DNA of 64,000 bases from contig NZ_JPMI01000178.1 in NCBI RefSeq assembly GCF_000733295.1, forward strand, positions 1-64,000, in the 5' to 3' direction. This DNA comes from Archangium violaceum Cb vi76. Its GTDB lineage: Bacteria > Myxococcota > Myxococcia > Myxococcales > Myxococcaceae. Of the stretch, positions 52,875 to 63,600 are shown one piece after another (the first letter of the stretch is position 1; every line of letters begins with the position of its first letter). Below the pieces are notes generated by a model. That model did no database searches. It had not been told where the DNA came from and saw only the letters and a list, made by a program, of their open reading frames with translations. The translations under genes and the position numbers were made by a program.

Positions 52875-52950
52875 GCTCGAGGTGCGCTCCACGGTGGAGG
52901 CGGGTACGTCCTTCCGCGTCCTGCTTCCCCGCGACATACTCCCGGCATGA
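52867..52950 (+). pseudogene. fossil C-terminus of a histidine kinase
   Basis: In the frame shifted from the preceding gene, about 28 codons read GSELEVRSTVEAGTSFRVLL then PRDILPA and stop at 52950. This is the typical end of a histidine-kinase HATPase domain (GxLxVxSxxGxGTxFxVxLP). No upstream kinase sequence exists; the Het-C/VWA gene's end overlaps it by 8 bases. It is likely the leftover of a kinase removed by deletion or by insertion of the secreted-protein gene. Confidence 0.55.
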
Positions 52951-52993
52951 GCGTGGAAGGTCAGCCGGAGTAGGCGGAGCCTCCGGGCGCAAG

Positions 52994-53599
52994 CTATTCG
53001 GACCAGACGAGCGCCAGATTGAGCTCGATGGCCTCGAAGGGCTCGGCGCGCACCCGCTCGTCTCCGGCGAAGGAATGGACGAGCAGCCATTCCCTCTCGA
53101 TGAGCCGGAACACATCGAGCGTCTGGGCCAGCGGATCCACGTGCCACACGTGCCGCACGCCTTCCCGGGCGTAGATGCGCATCTTCTGGCCCTTGTCCCT
53201 GCGCCGCGTGCGCTCGGAGAGGATGTCGCACGCCCAGTCCGGTGCGAGGTCGTAGTGCGCCGGGAGCTCGACTCCTCCCTCGGCGCGCCTCAGGCGCTCG
53301 CGTCTCCACCCCGCAAGGTCTGGTACGAGCTTGTCCGGGCCCGGGCCGAGATGGATCTCTGGTTTGAAGAGGATGCTCCACCCGCCTGGTCCCTCCCTGC
53401 CAAACACGAAGGGACCTCCGATAAGGCCAAGGAGGTTCGACGCCACGTTGACATGCGGGCGGGCCGGGTGAGGGCTGAGGTGCAGCTCTCCGTCCAGAAT
53501 CTGCGCCACCATCTCCTCCGGTGACGCCTGGAAGGCCGCCTCGACGGACGGGGCGTTTCGCTCGGTGGACTCGGACTTGGGTGGACGGTGGAGAGCCAT
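52994..53599 (-). CDS. Uma2 family (DUF820) restriction-endonuclease-fold protein
   Basis: A 201-residue protein of the Uma2/DUF820 kind. Landmarks are EMVAQILDGELHLSPHPARP, the strand LFKPEIHLGPGPDKLVPDLA with the conserved VPDL Asp, and DWACDILSERTRRRDKGQKM then HVWHVDPLAQTLDVFR. These build a PD-(D/E)XK fold; known members are small nuclease-like proteins with no firmly established cellular role. ATG 53599 (MALHRPPKSES) is preferred over 53617. The Glu-x-Lys position reads Cys-Asp-Ile-Leu, so activity is uncertain. It follows the dynamin-like gene on the same strand. Confidence 0.83.
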   Translation of the reverse strand: MALHRPPKSESTERNAPSVEAAFQASPEEMVAQILDGELHLSPHPARPHVNVASNLLGLIGGPFVFGREGPGGWSILFKPEIHLGPGPDKLVPDLAGWRRERLRRAEGGVELPAHYDLAPDWACDILSERTRRRDKGQKMRIYAREGVRHVWHVDPLAQTLDVFRLIEREWLLVHSFAGDERVRAEPFEAIELNLALVWSE

Positions 53600-53668
53600 G
53601 AGGGAGGATTTCATCATGCCGCTCTCCTCGCGGGAGCCATCTCCTTTCGAGACCCTCCGCTCGAGGCC

Positions 53669-55066
53669 CTACGCGCGCGCGTCCTTCCACTGCAGCTCCG
53701 TCAGCTCCCGGCCGAGTTGCTCCCGCCGGCCCTCCGCCTCGGTGACGGCCCGTCCCAGTTGTCCGACGTCGTAGGCCCGTGCCTGCTCGGGCGAGAAGAT
53801 CTCCGCCACCTTTCGCAGCAGCCCGCACATCCGCGCCACATCCGCACGCGAGCTCTCGGTGGCCTCCTTCAGCCGCCGCAGCGAGTCCTCCAGCAGGGGC
53901 TCGGCCACCACGCGCTTCAGCTCCTCGGCGGTGTTCACCTTCGTTCCCCTGCCCAGCAGGCCCGCGAGCACGCCTCCGACGAGCGCCGCCCCCAGCACCG
54001 CCCACCCTCCATGCCTGCGCGCCACGCCCGTCATCATCGCCGCGCCCACGCCCGCCATTCCGCCCGTCCGCGCGAAGCCCCAGTCGAAGAAGAGCGAGCG
54101 CGGCTCCACCAGCCGGCCGAAGCGGTCCTCCAACTCCAGCCGGGCCTCGCCCTCCACCTCCCGCGCCAGCTCGCGCTCCAGCACCTCGTCGAGCCGCTGG
54201 CGCAGCGCGTGCGACCGTGGCTCCACCCGCGCGCTCAGCTTCTCCCGGAAGGCCCGCGTCAGCGAGCGCTGGGCCTCGGGCAGCCGCGACTCCAACTCGC
54301 GCACGCTCTCCTCCACGAGCCGGGGCAGCTCGCCCTCCAGCCGTTGGCTCTCCTCCCGCAGCAACTCGTCCAGGCACAGCCGCAGGCGCGCGAGCGTCTC
54401 CGGCCGCAGCCCGGCCAGGTCCTTCATTCCGAGCAGCGCGTGCACGTCCGCGAGCACGCCGCTCCAGTCCTTCAGCGCCTCCTCGAGCAGCACCCGCTGC
54501 CGCTGCGCCAGCCCCTCCGCCAGCTCCTCGCGCAGGGCCTCCAGCCCCTCGCCCGTGGTGCCGGAGACGGTGAAGACAGGCACCCTCCGCTGGGGCACCG
54601 CCTCCCGCAGCACCTGCTCGAGCCGTTCGCGCGCGGTGCCGGCCGACACCCCCTCGGGCAGTTCATCGCAGCGCGTGAGCACGGCCTGGAGCGAGCCCTC
54701 GGGGAACGCCTCGGTGAGCTGTTGGAGCCAGGCCAGTACCTCCGGGGACGGAGCCGCTCCCGGCGCGAGCACCATCAGGCAGTGCTCGGCCAGTTCGCCC
54801 ACGCTCAGGCCTCCGCCTTCCGAGCCGCCGGACTCCACCTCCAACCACTTCCAGGGCACGTCCGGGCCCAAGGCCCCGCGCAGCGTGCTCTTGCCCACCC
54901 GCGCGGTGCCGGCCACGGCCACCACCGGCCGGGAGATGCGCTTCAGGTCCACCGCGCCGCGCTCCAACTCCCGGGCGAACGGCACCTGTTCGAACAGGCT
55001 CTCCCGCTCAGCGTCCAGGCTCTGGGTGATACGCGCGTGTTCCCGGATGTGCTCGTCGTGCTTCAT
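53669..55066 (-). CDS. dynamin-like GTPase
   Basis: A 465-residue protein. The GTPase domain (about 40-205) has P-loop AGTARVGKST, a G4-like TRCDE and G5 SGT. Long helical segments follow (ARLRLCLDELLREESQRLEG; VEPRSHALRQRLDEVLERE). A Gly/Ala hydrophobic patch (GMAGVGAAMMTGVARRHG; VLGAALVGGVLAGLLGRG) could bind membrane, as in bacterial dynamins and some IRG-like proteins. The C-terminal helix closes the bundle. ATG 55066 precedes MKHDEHIREHAR. Its start faces the large kinase gene across 222 bases. Confidence 0.82.
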   Translation of the reverse strand: MKHDEHIREHARITQSLDAERESLFEQVPFARELERGAVDLKRISRPVVAVAGTARVGKSTLRGALGPDVPWKWLEVESGGSEGGGLSVGELAEHCLMVLAPGAAPSPEVLAWLQQLTEAFPEGSLQAVLTRCDELPEGVSAGTARERLEQVLREAVPQRRVPVFTVSGTTGEGLEALREELAEGLAQRQRVLLEEALKDWSGVLADVHALLGMKDLAGLRPETLARLRLCLDELLREESQRLEGELPRLVEESVRELESRLPEAQRSLTRAFREKLSARVEPRSHALRQRLDEVLERELAREVEGEARLELEDRFGRLVEPRSLFFDWGFARTGGMAGVGAAMMTGVARRHGGWAVLGAALVGGVLAGLLGRGTKVNTAEELKRVVAEPLLEDSLRRLKEATESSRADVARMCGLLRKVAEIFSPEQARAYDVGQLGRAVTEAEGRREQLGRELTELQWKDARA

Positions 55067-55114
55067 GGCCCTCCTCACCAAGGCCTCGAGCGTATCTCAG
55101 CCCTCCCGATGAGG

Positions 55115-55132
55115 TGTTCGTTGCGGAACACT
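55115..55132. promoter_or_regulatory. GTGTTC-N6-GAACAC inverted repeat
   Basis: A perfect 6-bp inverted repeat with 6-base spacer (GTTGCG) lies in the divergent gap. A degenerate copy ATGTCC-N6-GAACAC with near-identical spacer occurs at 60632-60649, in front of the second kinase. It is 156 bases before the first kinase start and 28 before the second. Conservation after gene duplication suggests a shared control element. Confidence 0.4.
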
Positions 55133-55288
55133 CGTGGTTCATGCCATCAGTGCTGGTTGTCATAGCGAAGCATGCCACGAAGGCGCTCATCGAACGGGCG
55201 TTGCTCCCTGCCAGGGATGCGGGGAGCAGTGGATAGGGGGGAGATGCCGATCGTGGCCGAAAAAACCGAGTCGGTTTGAGGCCATACC

Positions 55289-58200
55289 ATGATGAACATC
55301 CCGGGCCATACGTTGCTCGAGCCACTGCGGGCGACGAGCGCCAACCTCCTCTTCCACGCCGTCTGTGGGACGGACGAGCGGCGCGTCATCATCAAGACGC
55401 CCCTGCAGCCCTTGCCCGGCCCGCGCGAGTGGGAGCGCTACCGCCGTGAGCACGGCATCCTCCAGCGGCTCCGGGACGTGGGAGGTGTACCCCGTGTCCA
55501 TACGTGCGAGTTCGTCCAGGATCGCCCCCTGCTGCTGCTGGAGGAGGTGGAGGGCGAGCCCCTGTCCAGGCGCGTGGGCCAACGGCTGGAGATCACCCGC
55601 TTCCTGTCGCTGGCCATCTCCCTGGCGTCGACGCTGGGGGAAATCCACCGGCGGGGCGTCATCCACAAGGATCTGAAGCCCTCCAACCTCATCCTCACGC
55701 CGGAGGGAGAGGGGCGCATCATCGATTTCGGCTCGGCCACGTTGCAGCGGGTGGAGCACGTGGACTCGGGGCTGCCCCACGCCATCGAGGGGACGCTGGC
55801 GTACATGTCCCCGGAGCAGACGGGGCGGATGAACCGGGCGGTGGACTACCGCACGGACTTCTACTCGCTGGGCGTCACCTTCTACGAATTGCTCACCGGC
55901 GCGCTGCCCTTCCAGGCACAGGACGCGCTCGGGTGGTGCCATGCGCACCTGGCCCTGCGTGCGAGGCCGCCGCACGAGCTGCTGGAGTCCGTGCCGCCGT
56001 CGTTGTCGGCCATCGTGATGAAGCTGCTGGCGAAGGTGGCCGAGGAGCGCTACCAGGGCGCCGATGGGTTGAAGGCGGACCTGGAGCGCTGCCGGGAGCG
56101 GCTGCTGCGCGGCGAGCGGGACGCCTTCCCGCTGGGCGAGCACGACTTCCCGCACCACTTCCAGATGCCCCAGCGGCTCTACGGGCGCGAGGCCGCCGTG
56201 GCCACCCTTTTCGAGCGCTTCGCCCGGACGGCGCGGGGAGGGCGGCCGGAGCTGGTGCTCGTCAGCGGCTACTCGGGCATTGGCAAGTCGGCGGTCGTCC
56301 ATGAGCTGCACCGGCCGGTGGTGGAGCGGCGCGGCTTCTTCCTGCGGGGCAAGTTCGATCAATTCCAGCGGGACATCCCCTACGCCATGCTGGCGCAGAC
56401 CGTCCGTGGGCTGGTGCAGCAGTTGCTGGCGGGGACCGACGCGGAGCTGGCGGAGTGGCGCGAGCGGCTGCTCGCGGCGTGGGAAGGCCAGGGCCAGGTG
56501 CTGGTGGACCTGGTGCCGCAGCTGGAGCTCGTCGTGGGCAAGCAGCCGGCTGTCGCGGAGCTGCCGCCCGCCGAGGCACAGCACCGCTTCAACCGGGTCT
56601 TCCAGCGGTTCCTCGGTGCCTTCTCCAGCGCGGGACACCCGCTCGTCGTGTTCCTGGATGACCTGCAGTGGGCGGACCTGGCGAGCCTGAGGCTCATCCA
56701 GCACCTGCTCACGGGCCCGGAGGTGACGGGTCCTGAGGTGACGGGCCCGGAGGTGCCGCCCGTGCTGTGGGTGGGGGCCTACCGCGACAACGAGGTCAGC
56801 CCGTCCCATCCGCTGATGCTGATGCTGGGCGAGCTGCGCAAGACGGGTGCGCCCGTCACGGAGCTCCGGCTCGAGCCGTTGAGCCGCGGGCAGCTCCAGC
56901 AGCTCGTGGCCGACGCGCTGCCGGGAGCGGAGGAGGACATCGTCGCGCCCCTCTCGGCCGAGGTGCTCGAGAAGACCGGGGGCAATCCCTTCTTCCTCAT
57001 CCAGTTCATGCTGACGCTGCATCAGGACGGGCTGGTGACGCGCACGGCGGAGGGGCGGTGGCGGTGGGATGCCGGGGGCGTCCGGGCCCGGGGCTACTCC
57101 GACAACGTGGTGGACTTCATGGTGGGGCGGTTGCGCCTGCTGCCGGAGGAGACGCAGCACCTGCTGCGCCTGGCGGCATGCGTGGGCAATGTCTTCCCGC
57201 TCCAGATGCTGGCCCTCGTCTCCGGCCTCACGCCGGACGAGGTGGAGTACGGCCTCGAGCCCGCGCTCCAGGAGGGCCTGGTGGCGCGCGGTGGCCCGGA
57301 GGAGTTCCGCTTCCTCCATGATCGCATCCAGCAGGCGGCGCAGGAGCTCATCCCCGAGAAGGAGCGCGAGGCGGTGCACCTGCGCATCGGCCGGCTGTTG
57401 TTGGAGCGCCTGACGCCCGAGGCGCTGCGCGAGAAGCTCTTCGACGTGGTGGGGCAGCTCAACGCCGGGCTGGAGTTGCTCACCACGCCCGAGGAGCGCC
57501 TGCGCGTGGCGCGGCTCAACGCCGAGGCGGGCTGGAAGGCCAAGCGCTCGACGGCGTACCGCTCGGCCATCGCCTATTTCACGACGGCCTTCGAGCTCAT
57601 TCCGGGGGACCCCTGGACGACGGAGCCCGCGTTCGCCTTCAAGCTGCGGATGGATCAAGCCACCAGCGAGTTCATGAGCGGCAACACCGCCGCGACGCTC
57701 GCCCTGGCCGGAGTCCTGCTGTCCCGGGCGCGGACCCCCGCGGACATCGCCGCCGTGTACCGCCTCCGGAGCGATCTGCACCTGGCCACCGGGGAGATCC
57801 AGGCGTCCATCTCCTGTCTGCTGGAGGGCCTGGAGCGGCTGGGAATGCCCATGGCGCTGCATCCCTCGTGGGAGGAGGTGGTGGCCGCCAACGACGAGGT
57901 CTGGGCCCTGCTGGGGGAGCGCTCCATCGCGAGCCTCGTCGAGCTGCCGCTGGTGGAGGATCCGGACCTGAAGGCGGTGCTCGGCATCCTGGGCGCCCTC
58001 TTCACGCCCGCGCTCTTCACCGACGAGCACCTGCTCGTCCTCACGCTCTCCCGGCTGGTGGCGCTCAGCCTGCGGCATGGCAACAGCGAGGCGGCCGTGC
58101 ACGGGTACTCCTGGTATGGCCTGGCGCTGGGGCCCACCTTCAAGAAGTACCGGGAGGGGTATGCCTTTGGCGAGCTCGCCTGCGCGCTGGTGGAGCGACA

Positions 58201-60607
58201 CGATCTGTCCGCGTCCCGGGGCATGGCGCTCTACAGCATGGAGCTCATCAACTACTGGACGCGGCCCATCTCCCGCTCCCTGGAGCTCATCCGCGGCGCC
58301 TTCCACCACGCGCTGCAGGGCGGGGACTTCCAGGTGGCCTGCTATTGCTGCAACCACATCGTCACGGACTGCCTCGCCCTGGGCTACTCCCTGGATGATG
58401 TGTACGCGGAGTCGGTCGCCCGTTTCGACTTCGCCCACCGGGCCGGTTACCAGGACGTGCGGGAGGTCATCCGCTTCACGCGGGCCTACATCCAGCAGCT
58501 GCGCGGGCACACGCGCGCGTTCGGCTCGCTGAGCGGTGAGGAGTTCGAGGAGGAAGCGTTCGAGGCGGGGCTGACGCCCGAGCGCATGAGCACCCTGCGG
58601 TGCTGGTATTGGATTCTGAAGATGCAGGCGCGCTTCATGTGCGGCGCGTACGAGGAGGCGCGTGAGGCGGGAGACAAGGCCGCCGCGCTCGCGTGGTCCT
58701 CCCTCGGCCACATCCAACTGCTGGACTTCCACCTGTACCGGGGGCTGACGCTGGCCGCGTGTCCGCCGGGGGAGGCGCCCGGGGAGCGGGGGCGGTGGCT
58801 GGAGGAAATCGAGCGGCACCAGCGGCAGCTGGCGGAGTGGGCGGGCCATTGCCCCGAGAACTTCCTGGCGCCCGAGCGGATGGTGTCCGCGGAGCTGGCG
58901 CGGGTGACGGGCCGGAGCGAGGAGGCGGCGCGCGCCTATGAAGACGCGGTCCACGCGGCCCGGGAGTACGGCTTCACCCAGAACGTGGCGCTGGCGAGCG
59001 AGCTGGCGGCGGACTTCTGGCGCGGGCGGCGCTTCGCGACCATCGCCGATGCCTATGCGCGCTCGGCGCGGGAGGCGTACCTGCGCTGGGGCGCCCTGGG
59101 CAAGGTGAAGCACCTGGAGGGGCGCTGGCCGGACCTCGCGCCCGAGGTGGACTCCTCCCAGGTGGAGGACAGCACGGGCTCGACGCAGCTCGACGCGCTC
59201 AGCGTGGTGAAGGCCCAGCAGGCCATCTCCGGGGAGATCGTCCAGGAGCGGCTGGTGAACACGCTCATGCGGGTGGCCCTCGAGAACGCGGGAGCCCGGC
59301 GTGGCGCCCTGTTGCTGGCGCGGGGTGACGAGCTCCGGGTGATGGCCCTCTGCGGCGTCTCACCGGGAGAGTCCATCGTCCAGCCGGAAGAGGGGACGTC
59401 CCAGGAGCTGCCGTGGACGCTCATCTCCTACGTGAAGCGCACGCGCGAGCACGTGCTCATCGGCGACGCCACGCGGGCCCATGCCTTCCCGGCCGACGAA
59501 TACCTCACGCGGGGCCGGGCCCGCTCGGTGCTGTGCCTGCCGCTGCTGCGCCAGGAGCACCTCTACGGCGTGTTGTACCTGGAGAACGAGCTCGTCACCG
59601 AGGCCTTCACCCCCGAGCGTCTCGAGCTGCTCGGGCACCTGGCCTCGCAGGCCGTCATCTCCATGGAGAACGCGCGGTTGTACGCCGAGGTGCAGCACGC
59701 CGAGGCGGCGCTGCGGCGCGCCAACGACGAGCTGGAGGCGCGGGTGGAGGAGCGGACCCGCGAGCTGCGGGAAGCCCAGGCCCGTCTGGTGGACACGGCG
59801 AGAGCGGTGGGCATGTCGGAGGTGGCCTCCAACGTGCTGCACAACGTGGGAAACGTGCTGACGAGCGCGGTGGTGAACCTGGAGGTGCTGCGGCAGACGG
59901 TGGCCGGCTCGAGGCTCGGCCGGTTGAAGCAGGTGTCGGGCTTGTTGGAGGAGAACCGTGGGCAGCTGGGGGACTTCTTCACGAGGGACGCGCGGGGGCT
60001 GCGGATGCCGGACTACTTCGCCGCGCTCACCGAGGAGCTGCTGGCGGAGCAGGCGAAGGTGCGCGATGGACTGACGGAGATGGGCTGGCACGTGGAGCAC
60101 ATCCGCTCCATCGTCCAGGTACAGCAGAACTATGCGAAGACGGTGCTGATCATCGACGAGTGCGAGCTGTCGGAGCTGGTGGATGACGCGCTGCGCATCA
60201 AGATGCCGGCGCTCGAGCGCCACGGCGTCACCGTCACCCGCGAGGTGAAAGACTCACGCCGGGTGCGGGTCGACAAGCACAAGGTGTTGCAAATCCTCAT
60301 CAACCTCATCAGCAACGCCAAATACGCCCTGGATGGGATGCCCGAGGGGGAGCGGCGGATGCTCGTGCGGCTCCACCTGGAGGGGGACCTGGCGCGCATC
60401 CAGGTGGTGGACAGCGGCGTGGGCATCCCTCACGGCATCCGCGAGCGGCTCTTCTCGCACGGCTTCACCACGCGCCGGGACGGACATGGATTCGGCCTGC
60501 ACTCGAGCGCGCTGGCCGCGCAGCTGCTGGGAGGCCACCTGTTGCTGGAGAGCGAGGGGCCGGGCAAGGGAGCTACCGCCACGTTGGAGCTCCCGCTCCA
60601 GCCGTGA
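55289..60607 (+). CDS. trifunctional Ser/Thr kinase / AAA ATPase / histidine kinase
   Basis: A 1,772-residue cytosolic signalling giant. (1) Ser/Thr kinase, about 8-275: catalytic loop VIHKDLKPSNL, IIDFGSATL, MSPEQTGRM. (2) AAA_16-type ATPase from about 290: Walker A SGYSGIGKSAVV (near 325), Walker B LVVFLDDLQWADL. (3) A long helical/TPR-like middle (about 700-1280). (4) GAF domain, about 1310-1465 (RGALLLARGDELRVMALCGV; GHLASQAVISMENARLYAEV). (5) Histidine kinase: HNVGN in NVLHNVGNVLTSA (His near 1514), N-box INLISNAKYAL, DSGVGIP and GHGFGLHSSALAA. The HNVGN box is a known variant. A 15-base unit repeats three times near 56716-56757 (TGPEV). It is 70 bases before a paralogue. Confidence 0.93.
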   Translation: MMNIPGHTLLEPLRATSANLLFHAVCGTDERRVIIKTPLQPLPGPREWERYRREHGILQRLRDVGGVPRVHTCEFVQDRPLLLLEEVEGEPLSRRVGQRLEITRFLSLAISLASTLGEIHRRGVIHKDLKPSNLILTPEGEGRIIDFGSATLQRVEHVDSGLPHAIEGTLAYMSPEQTGRMNRAVDYRTDFYSLGVTFYELLTGALPFQAQDALGWCHAHLALRARPPHELLESVPPSLSAIVMKLLAKVAEERYQGADGLKADLERCRERLLRGERDAFPLGEHDFPHHFQMPQRLYGREAAVATLFERFARTARGGRPELVLVSGYSGIGKSAVVHELHRPVVERRGFFLRGKFDQFQRDIPYAMLAQTVRGLVQQLLAGTDAELAEWRERLLAAWEGQGQVLVDLVPQLELVVGKQPAVAELPPAEAQHRFNRVFQRFLGAFSSAGHPLVVFLDDLQWADLASLRLIQHLLTGPEVTGPEVTGPEVPPVLWVGAYRDNEVSPSHPLMLMLGELRKTGAPVTELRLEPLSRGQLQQLVADALPGAEEDIVAPLSAEVLEKTGGNPFFLIQFMLTLHQDGLVTRTAEGRWRWDAGGVRARGYSDNVVDFMVGRLRLLPEETQHLLRLAACVGNVFPLQMLALVSGLTPDEVEYGLEPALQEGLVARGGPEEFRFLHDRIQQAAQELIPEKEREAVHLRIGRLLLERLTPEALREKLFDVVGQLNAGLELLTTPEERLRVARLNAEAGWKAKRSTAYRSAIAYFTTAFELIPGDPWTTEPAFAFKLRMDQATSEFMSGNTAATLALAGVLLSRARTPADIAAVYRLRSDLHLATGEIQASISCLLEGLERLGMPMALHPSWEEVVAANDEVWALLGERSIASLVELPLVEDPDLKAVLGILGALFTPALFTDEHLLVLTLSRLVALSLRHGNSEAAVHGYSWYGLALGPTFKKYREGYAFGELACALVERHDLSASRGMALYSMELINYWTRPISRSLELIRGAFHHALQGGDFQVACYCCNHIVTDCLALGYSLDDVYAESVARFDFAHRAGYQDVREVIRFTRAYIQQLRGHTRAFGSLSGEEFEEEAFEAGLTPERMSTLRCWYWILKMQARFMCGAYEEAREAGDKAAALAWSSLGHIQLLDFHLYRGLTLAACPPGEAPGERGRWLEEIERHQRQLAEWAGHCPENFLAPERMVSAELARVTGRSEEAARAYEDAVHAAREYGFTQNVALASELAADFWRGRRFATIADAYARSAREAYLRWGALGKVKHLEGRWPDLAPEVDSSQVEDSTGSTQLDALSVVKAQQAISGEIVQERLVNTLMRVALENAGARRGALLLARGDELRVMALCGVSPGESIVQPEEGTSQELPWTLISYVKRTREHVLIGDATRAHAFPADEYLTRGRARSVLCLPLLRQEHLYGVLYLENELVTEAFTPERLELLGHLASQAVISMENARLYAEVQHAEAALRRANDELEARVEERTRELREAQARLVDTARAVGMSEVASNVLHNVGNVLTSAVVNLEVLRQTVAGSRLGRLKQVSGLLEENRGQLGDFFTRDARGLRMPDYFAALTEELLAEQAKVRDGLTEMGWHVEHIRSIVQVQQNYAKTVLIIDECELSELVDDALRIKMPALERHGVTVTREVKDSRRVRVDKHKVLQILINLISNAKYALDGMPEGERRMLVRLHLEGDLARIQVVDSGVGIPHGIRERLFSHGFTTRRDGHGFGLHSSALAAQLLGGHLLLESEGPGKGATATLELPLQP

Positions 60608-60677
60608 CGTCGGCGCCTCGGCTCTCGTGATATGTCCGTTGCAGAACACTCGCGATTGGTTTGAGGCCAAACGAATC

Positions 60678-63600
60678 ATGATGGACATCCCCGGCCACAC
60701 CCTGCGGGGCGCGCTGCGGACCACGGGCGCCAACCTCCTCTTCAGCGCCGTCTGTGGGGCGGACGACCGGCCCGTCATCATCAAGACGCCCGCGCAGCCC
60801 TCGCCCGGCCCGCGCGAGTGGGAGCGCTACCGCCGTGAGCACGGCATCCTCCAGCGGCTGCGCAACGTGGAGGGCGTCCCGCGGGTGCACTCCTGCGAGC
60901 TCGTCCAGGATCGCCCCCTGCTGCTGCTGGAGGAGGTGGAGGGCGAGCCCCTGTCCAAGCGCGTGGGCCAACGGCTGGAGCTCGACTGCTTCCTCGGGCT
61001 GGCCATCTCCCTGGCGTCGACGCTGGGGGAAATCCACCGGCGGGGTGTCATCCACAAGGACCTGAAGCCCTCCAACCTCATGCTCACGCCGGAGGGGGAG
61101 GGGCGCATCATCGACTTCGGCTCGGCCACGCTGCAGCGGGTGGAGCACGTGGACTCGGGGTTGTCCCACACCATCGAGGGGACGCTGGCGTACATGTCCC
61201 CGGAGCAGACGGGGCGGATGAACCGGGCGGTGGACTACCGCACGGACTTCTACTCGCTGGGCGTCACCTTCTACGAGCTGCTCACCGGCGCGCTGCCCTT
61301 CCAGGCGAGGGATGTGCTCGGGTGGTTCCACGCCCACCTGGCCAGCCATCCCCAGCCGCCGCACGAGCTGCTGGAGTCCGTGCCGCCGTCGCTGTCGGCC
61401 ATCGTGATGAAGCTGCTGGCGAAGGTGGCCGAGGAGCGCTACCAGGGCGCCGATGGGTTGAAGGCGGACCTGGAGCGCTGCCGGGAGCGGCTGCTGCGCG
61501 GTGAGCGGGACGTCTTCCCGCCAGGTGAGCACGACTTCCCGCACCACTTCCAGATGCCCCAGCGGCTCTACGGGCGCGAGGCCTCCGTGGCCACCCTGGT
61601 GGAGAGCTTCAAGCGGACGGCGCGCGAGGGGAAGCCGGAGCTGGTGCTCGTCAGTGGCTACTCGGGCATTGGCAAGTCGGCCGTCATCCACGAGCTGCAC
61701 CGGCCGGTGGTGGAGCGGCGCGGCTTCTTCCTGCGGGGCAAGTTCGATCAATTCCAGCGGGACATCCCCTACGCCACGCTGGCGCAGGCCATCCGCGGGC
61801 TGGTGCAGCAGCTGCTGGCGGGGACCGACGCGGAGCTGGCCGCGTGGCGTGAGCGGCTGCTCGCGGCGTGGGAAGGCCAGGGCCAGCTGCTGGTGGACCT
61901 GGTGCCGCAGTTGGAGCTCGTCGTGGGCAAACAGCCGGCCGTCGTGGCGCTGCCGCCCACCGAGGCCCAACGCCGCCTCCACCGCGTCATCGAGCGGTTC
62001 CTCGGCGTCTTCTCCACCCGCGAGCACCCGCTCGTCCTGTTCCTGGATGACCTGCAGTGGGCGGACCTGGGGAGCCTGAATCTCATCCAGCACCTGCTCG
62101 CGGACCCGGAGGTGCCGCCCGTGCTGTGGGTGGGGGCCTACCGCGACAACGAGGTCAACCCCTCCCACCCGTTGATGCTGATGCTGGACGAGCTGCGCAA
62201 GACGGACGCGCGCCTCACCGGCGTGCGGCTCGAGCCGCTGAGCCTCGAGCAGTTGAGGCGGTTCATCGCGGACGCGCTGCCCGGGGCGGGGGAGGACGTG
62301 GTCACGCCGCTCTCGGCGCTCGTGCTGGAGAAGACGGGGGGCAACCCCTTCTTCCTCATCCAGTTGATGGTGACGCTGCACCAGGACGGGCTGCTGGCGC
62401 GCCTGCCGCAAGGCGGGTGGCGGTGGGATGCCGAGGGCGTGCGGGCCCGGGGCTACTCCGACAACGTGGTGGACTTCATGGTGGGCCGGCTGCGCCAGCT
62501 GCCGGAGGCGACCTGGTCCCTGCTGCGCCTGGCGGCGTGCGTGGGCAATGACTTCGCGCTGCGCAAGCTGGTCATCATCTCCGGCCTGGAGCCGCTCGAC
62601 GTGGAGCACCACCTGGAGCCGGCGCTCGAGGAGGGCATGCTGGCGCGCAGTGCCCCGGAGTGCATGCGCTTCCTGCATGATCGCATCCAGCAGGCGGCCC
62701 AGGAGCTCATCCCCGAGCAGGAGCGCAAGGCGGTGCACCTGCGCATCGGCCGGCTGCTGTTGGCGAGCCTGACGCCCGGGGAGCTGCGCGAGAAGCTCTT
62801 CGACGTGGTGGGGCAGTTCAACGCCGGGCTGGAGTTGCTCACCACGCCCGAGGAGCGCCTGCGCGTGGCGCGGCTGAACGCCGAGGCGGGCTGGAAGGCG
62901 CGGAGCTCGGCGGCGTACCGCTCGGCCATCGCGTACTTCAAGGTGGCCTTCGAGCTGATGCCGGGAGACCCCTGGACGGTGGACCCGGAGTTCACCTTCA
63001 AGCTGTGCCTGGACCAGGCGGCCAGCGAGCTGATGAATGGCAACGCCGCCGGGGGGCGCAAGCTGGTGGACGTGCTGCTCACGAAGCGGCGGAGCATCAC
63101 GGACACCGCGGCCGTCTACCGCTTGAAGGGCGAGCTGCACATGGGGGCCGGCGGGCAGATAGAAGAGGCCGCCTCGTGTCTGCTGGAGGGCCTGGGGTTG
63201 CTGGGCATGCACCTGCCGGCGCGCCCCACCTGGGAGGAGGTGGTGGAGGCCCACGAGGAGGTGCAGGCCCTGATGGAAGGGCGCTCCATCGAGAGCCTCC
63301 TGGAGCTGCCCCTGATGAGCGACCCGGACATGAAGGCCATCATCGGGTTGCTGGCCTCCCTGTTCACCCCGGCGTGCTGCCTCGACAACAACCTGCTCAT
63401 CCTCCAGCTGTGCCGGGTGGTGTCGATGAGCCTGCGCCATGGCAACAGCGAGGCCTCCGTCATTGGCTACTCCTGGTACGGCCTGGTGCTGGGTCCCGTC
63501 TTCAAGAAGTACCGGGAGGGCCATGCCTTCGGGGAGCTCGCCTGCGCACTGGTGGAGCGCCACGGCTTCGCCTCGGCCCGGGGCATGGCGCTCTACAGCA

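Noticed and set aside
55187-59113. A 1,308-residue open frame on the minus strand opposite the first large kinase
   Set aside because: It is the antisense of a convincing multi-domain protein, rich in His, Gln, Arg and Leu without any motif; typical of GC-rich coding strands. The same holds for 60573-63980.
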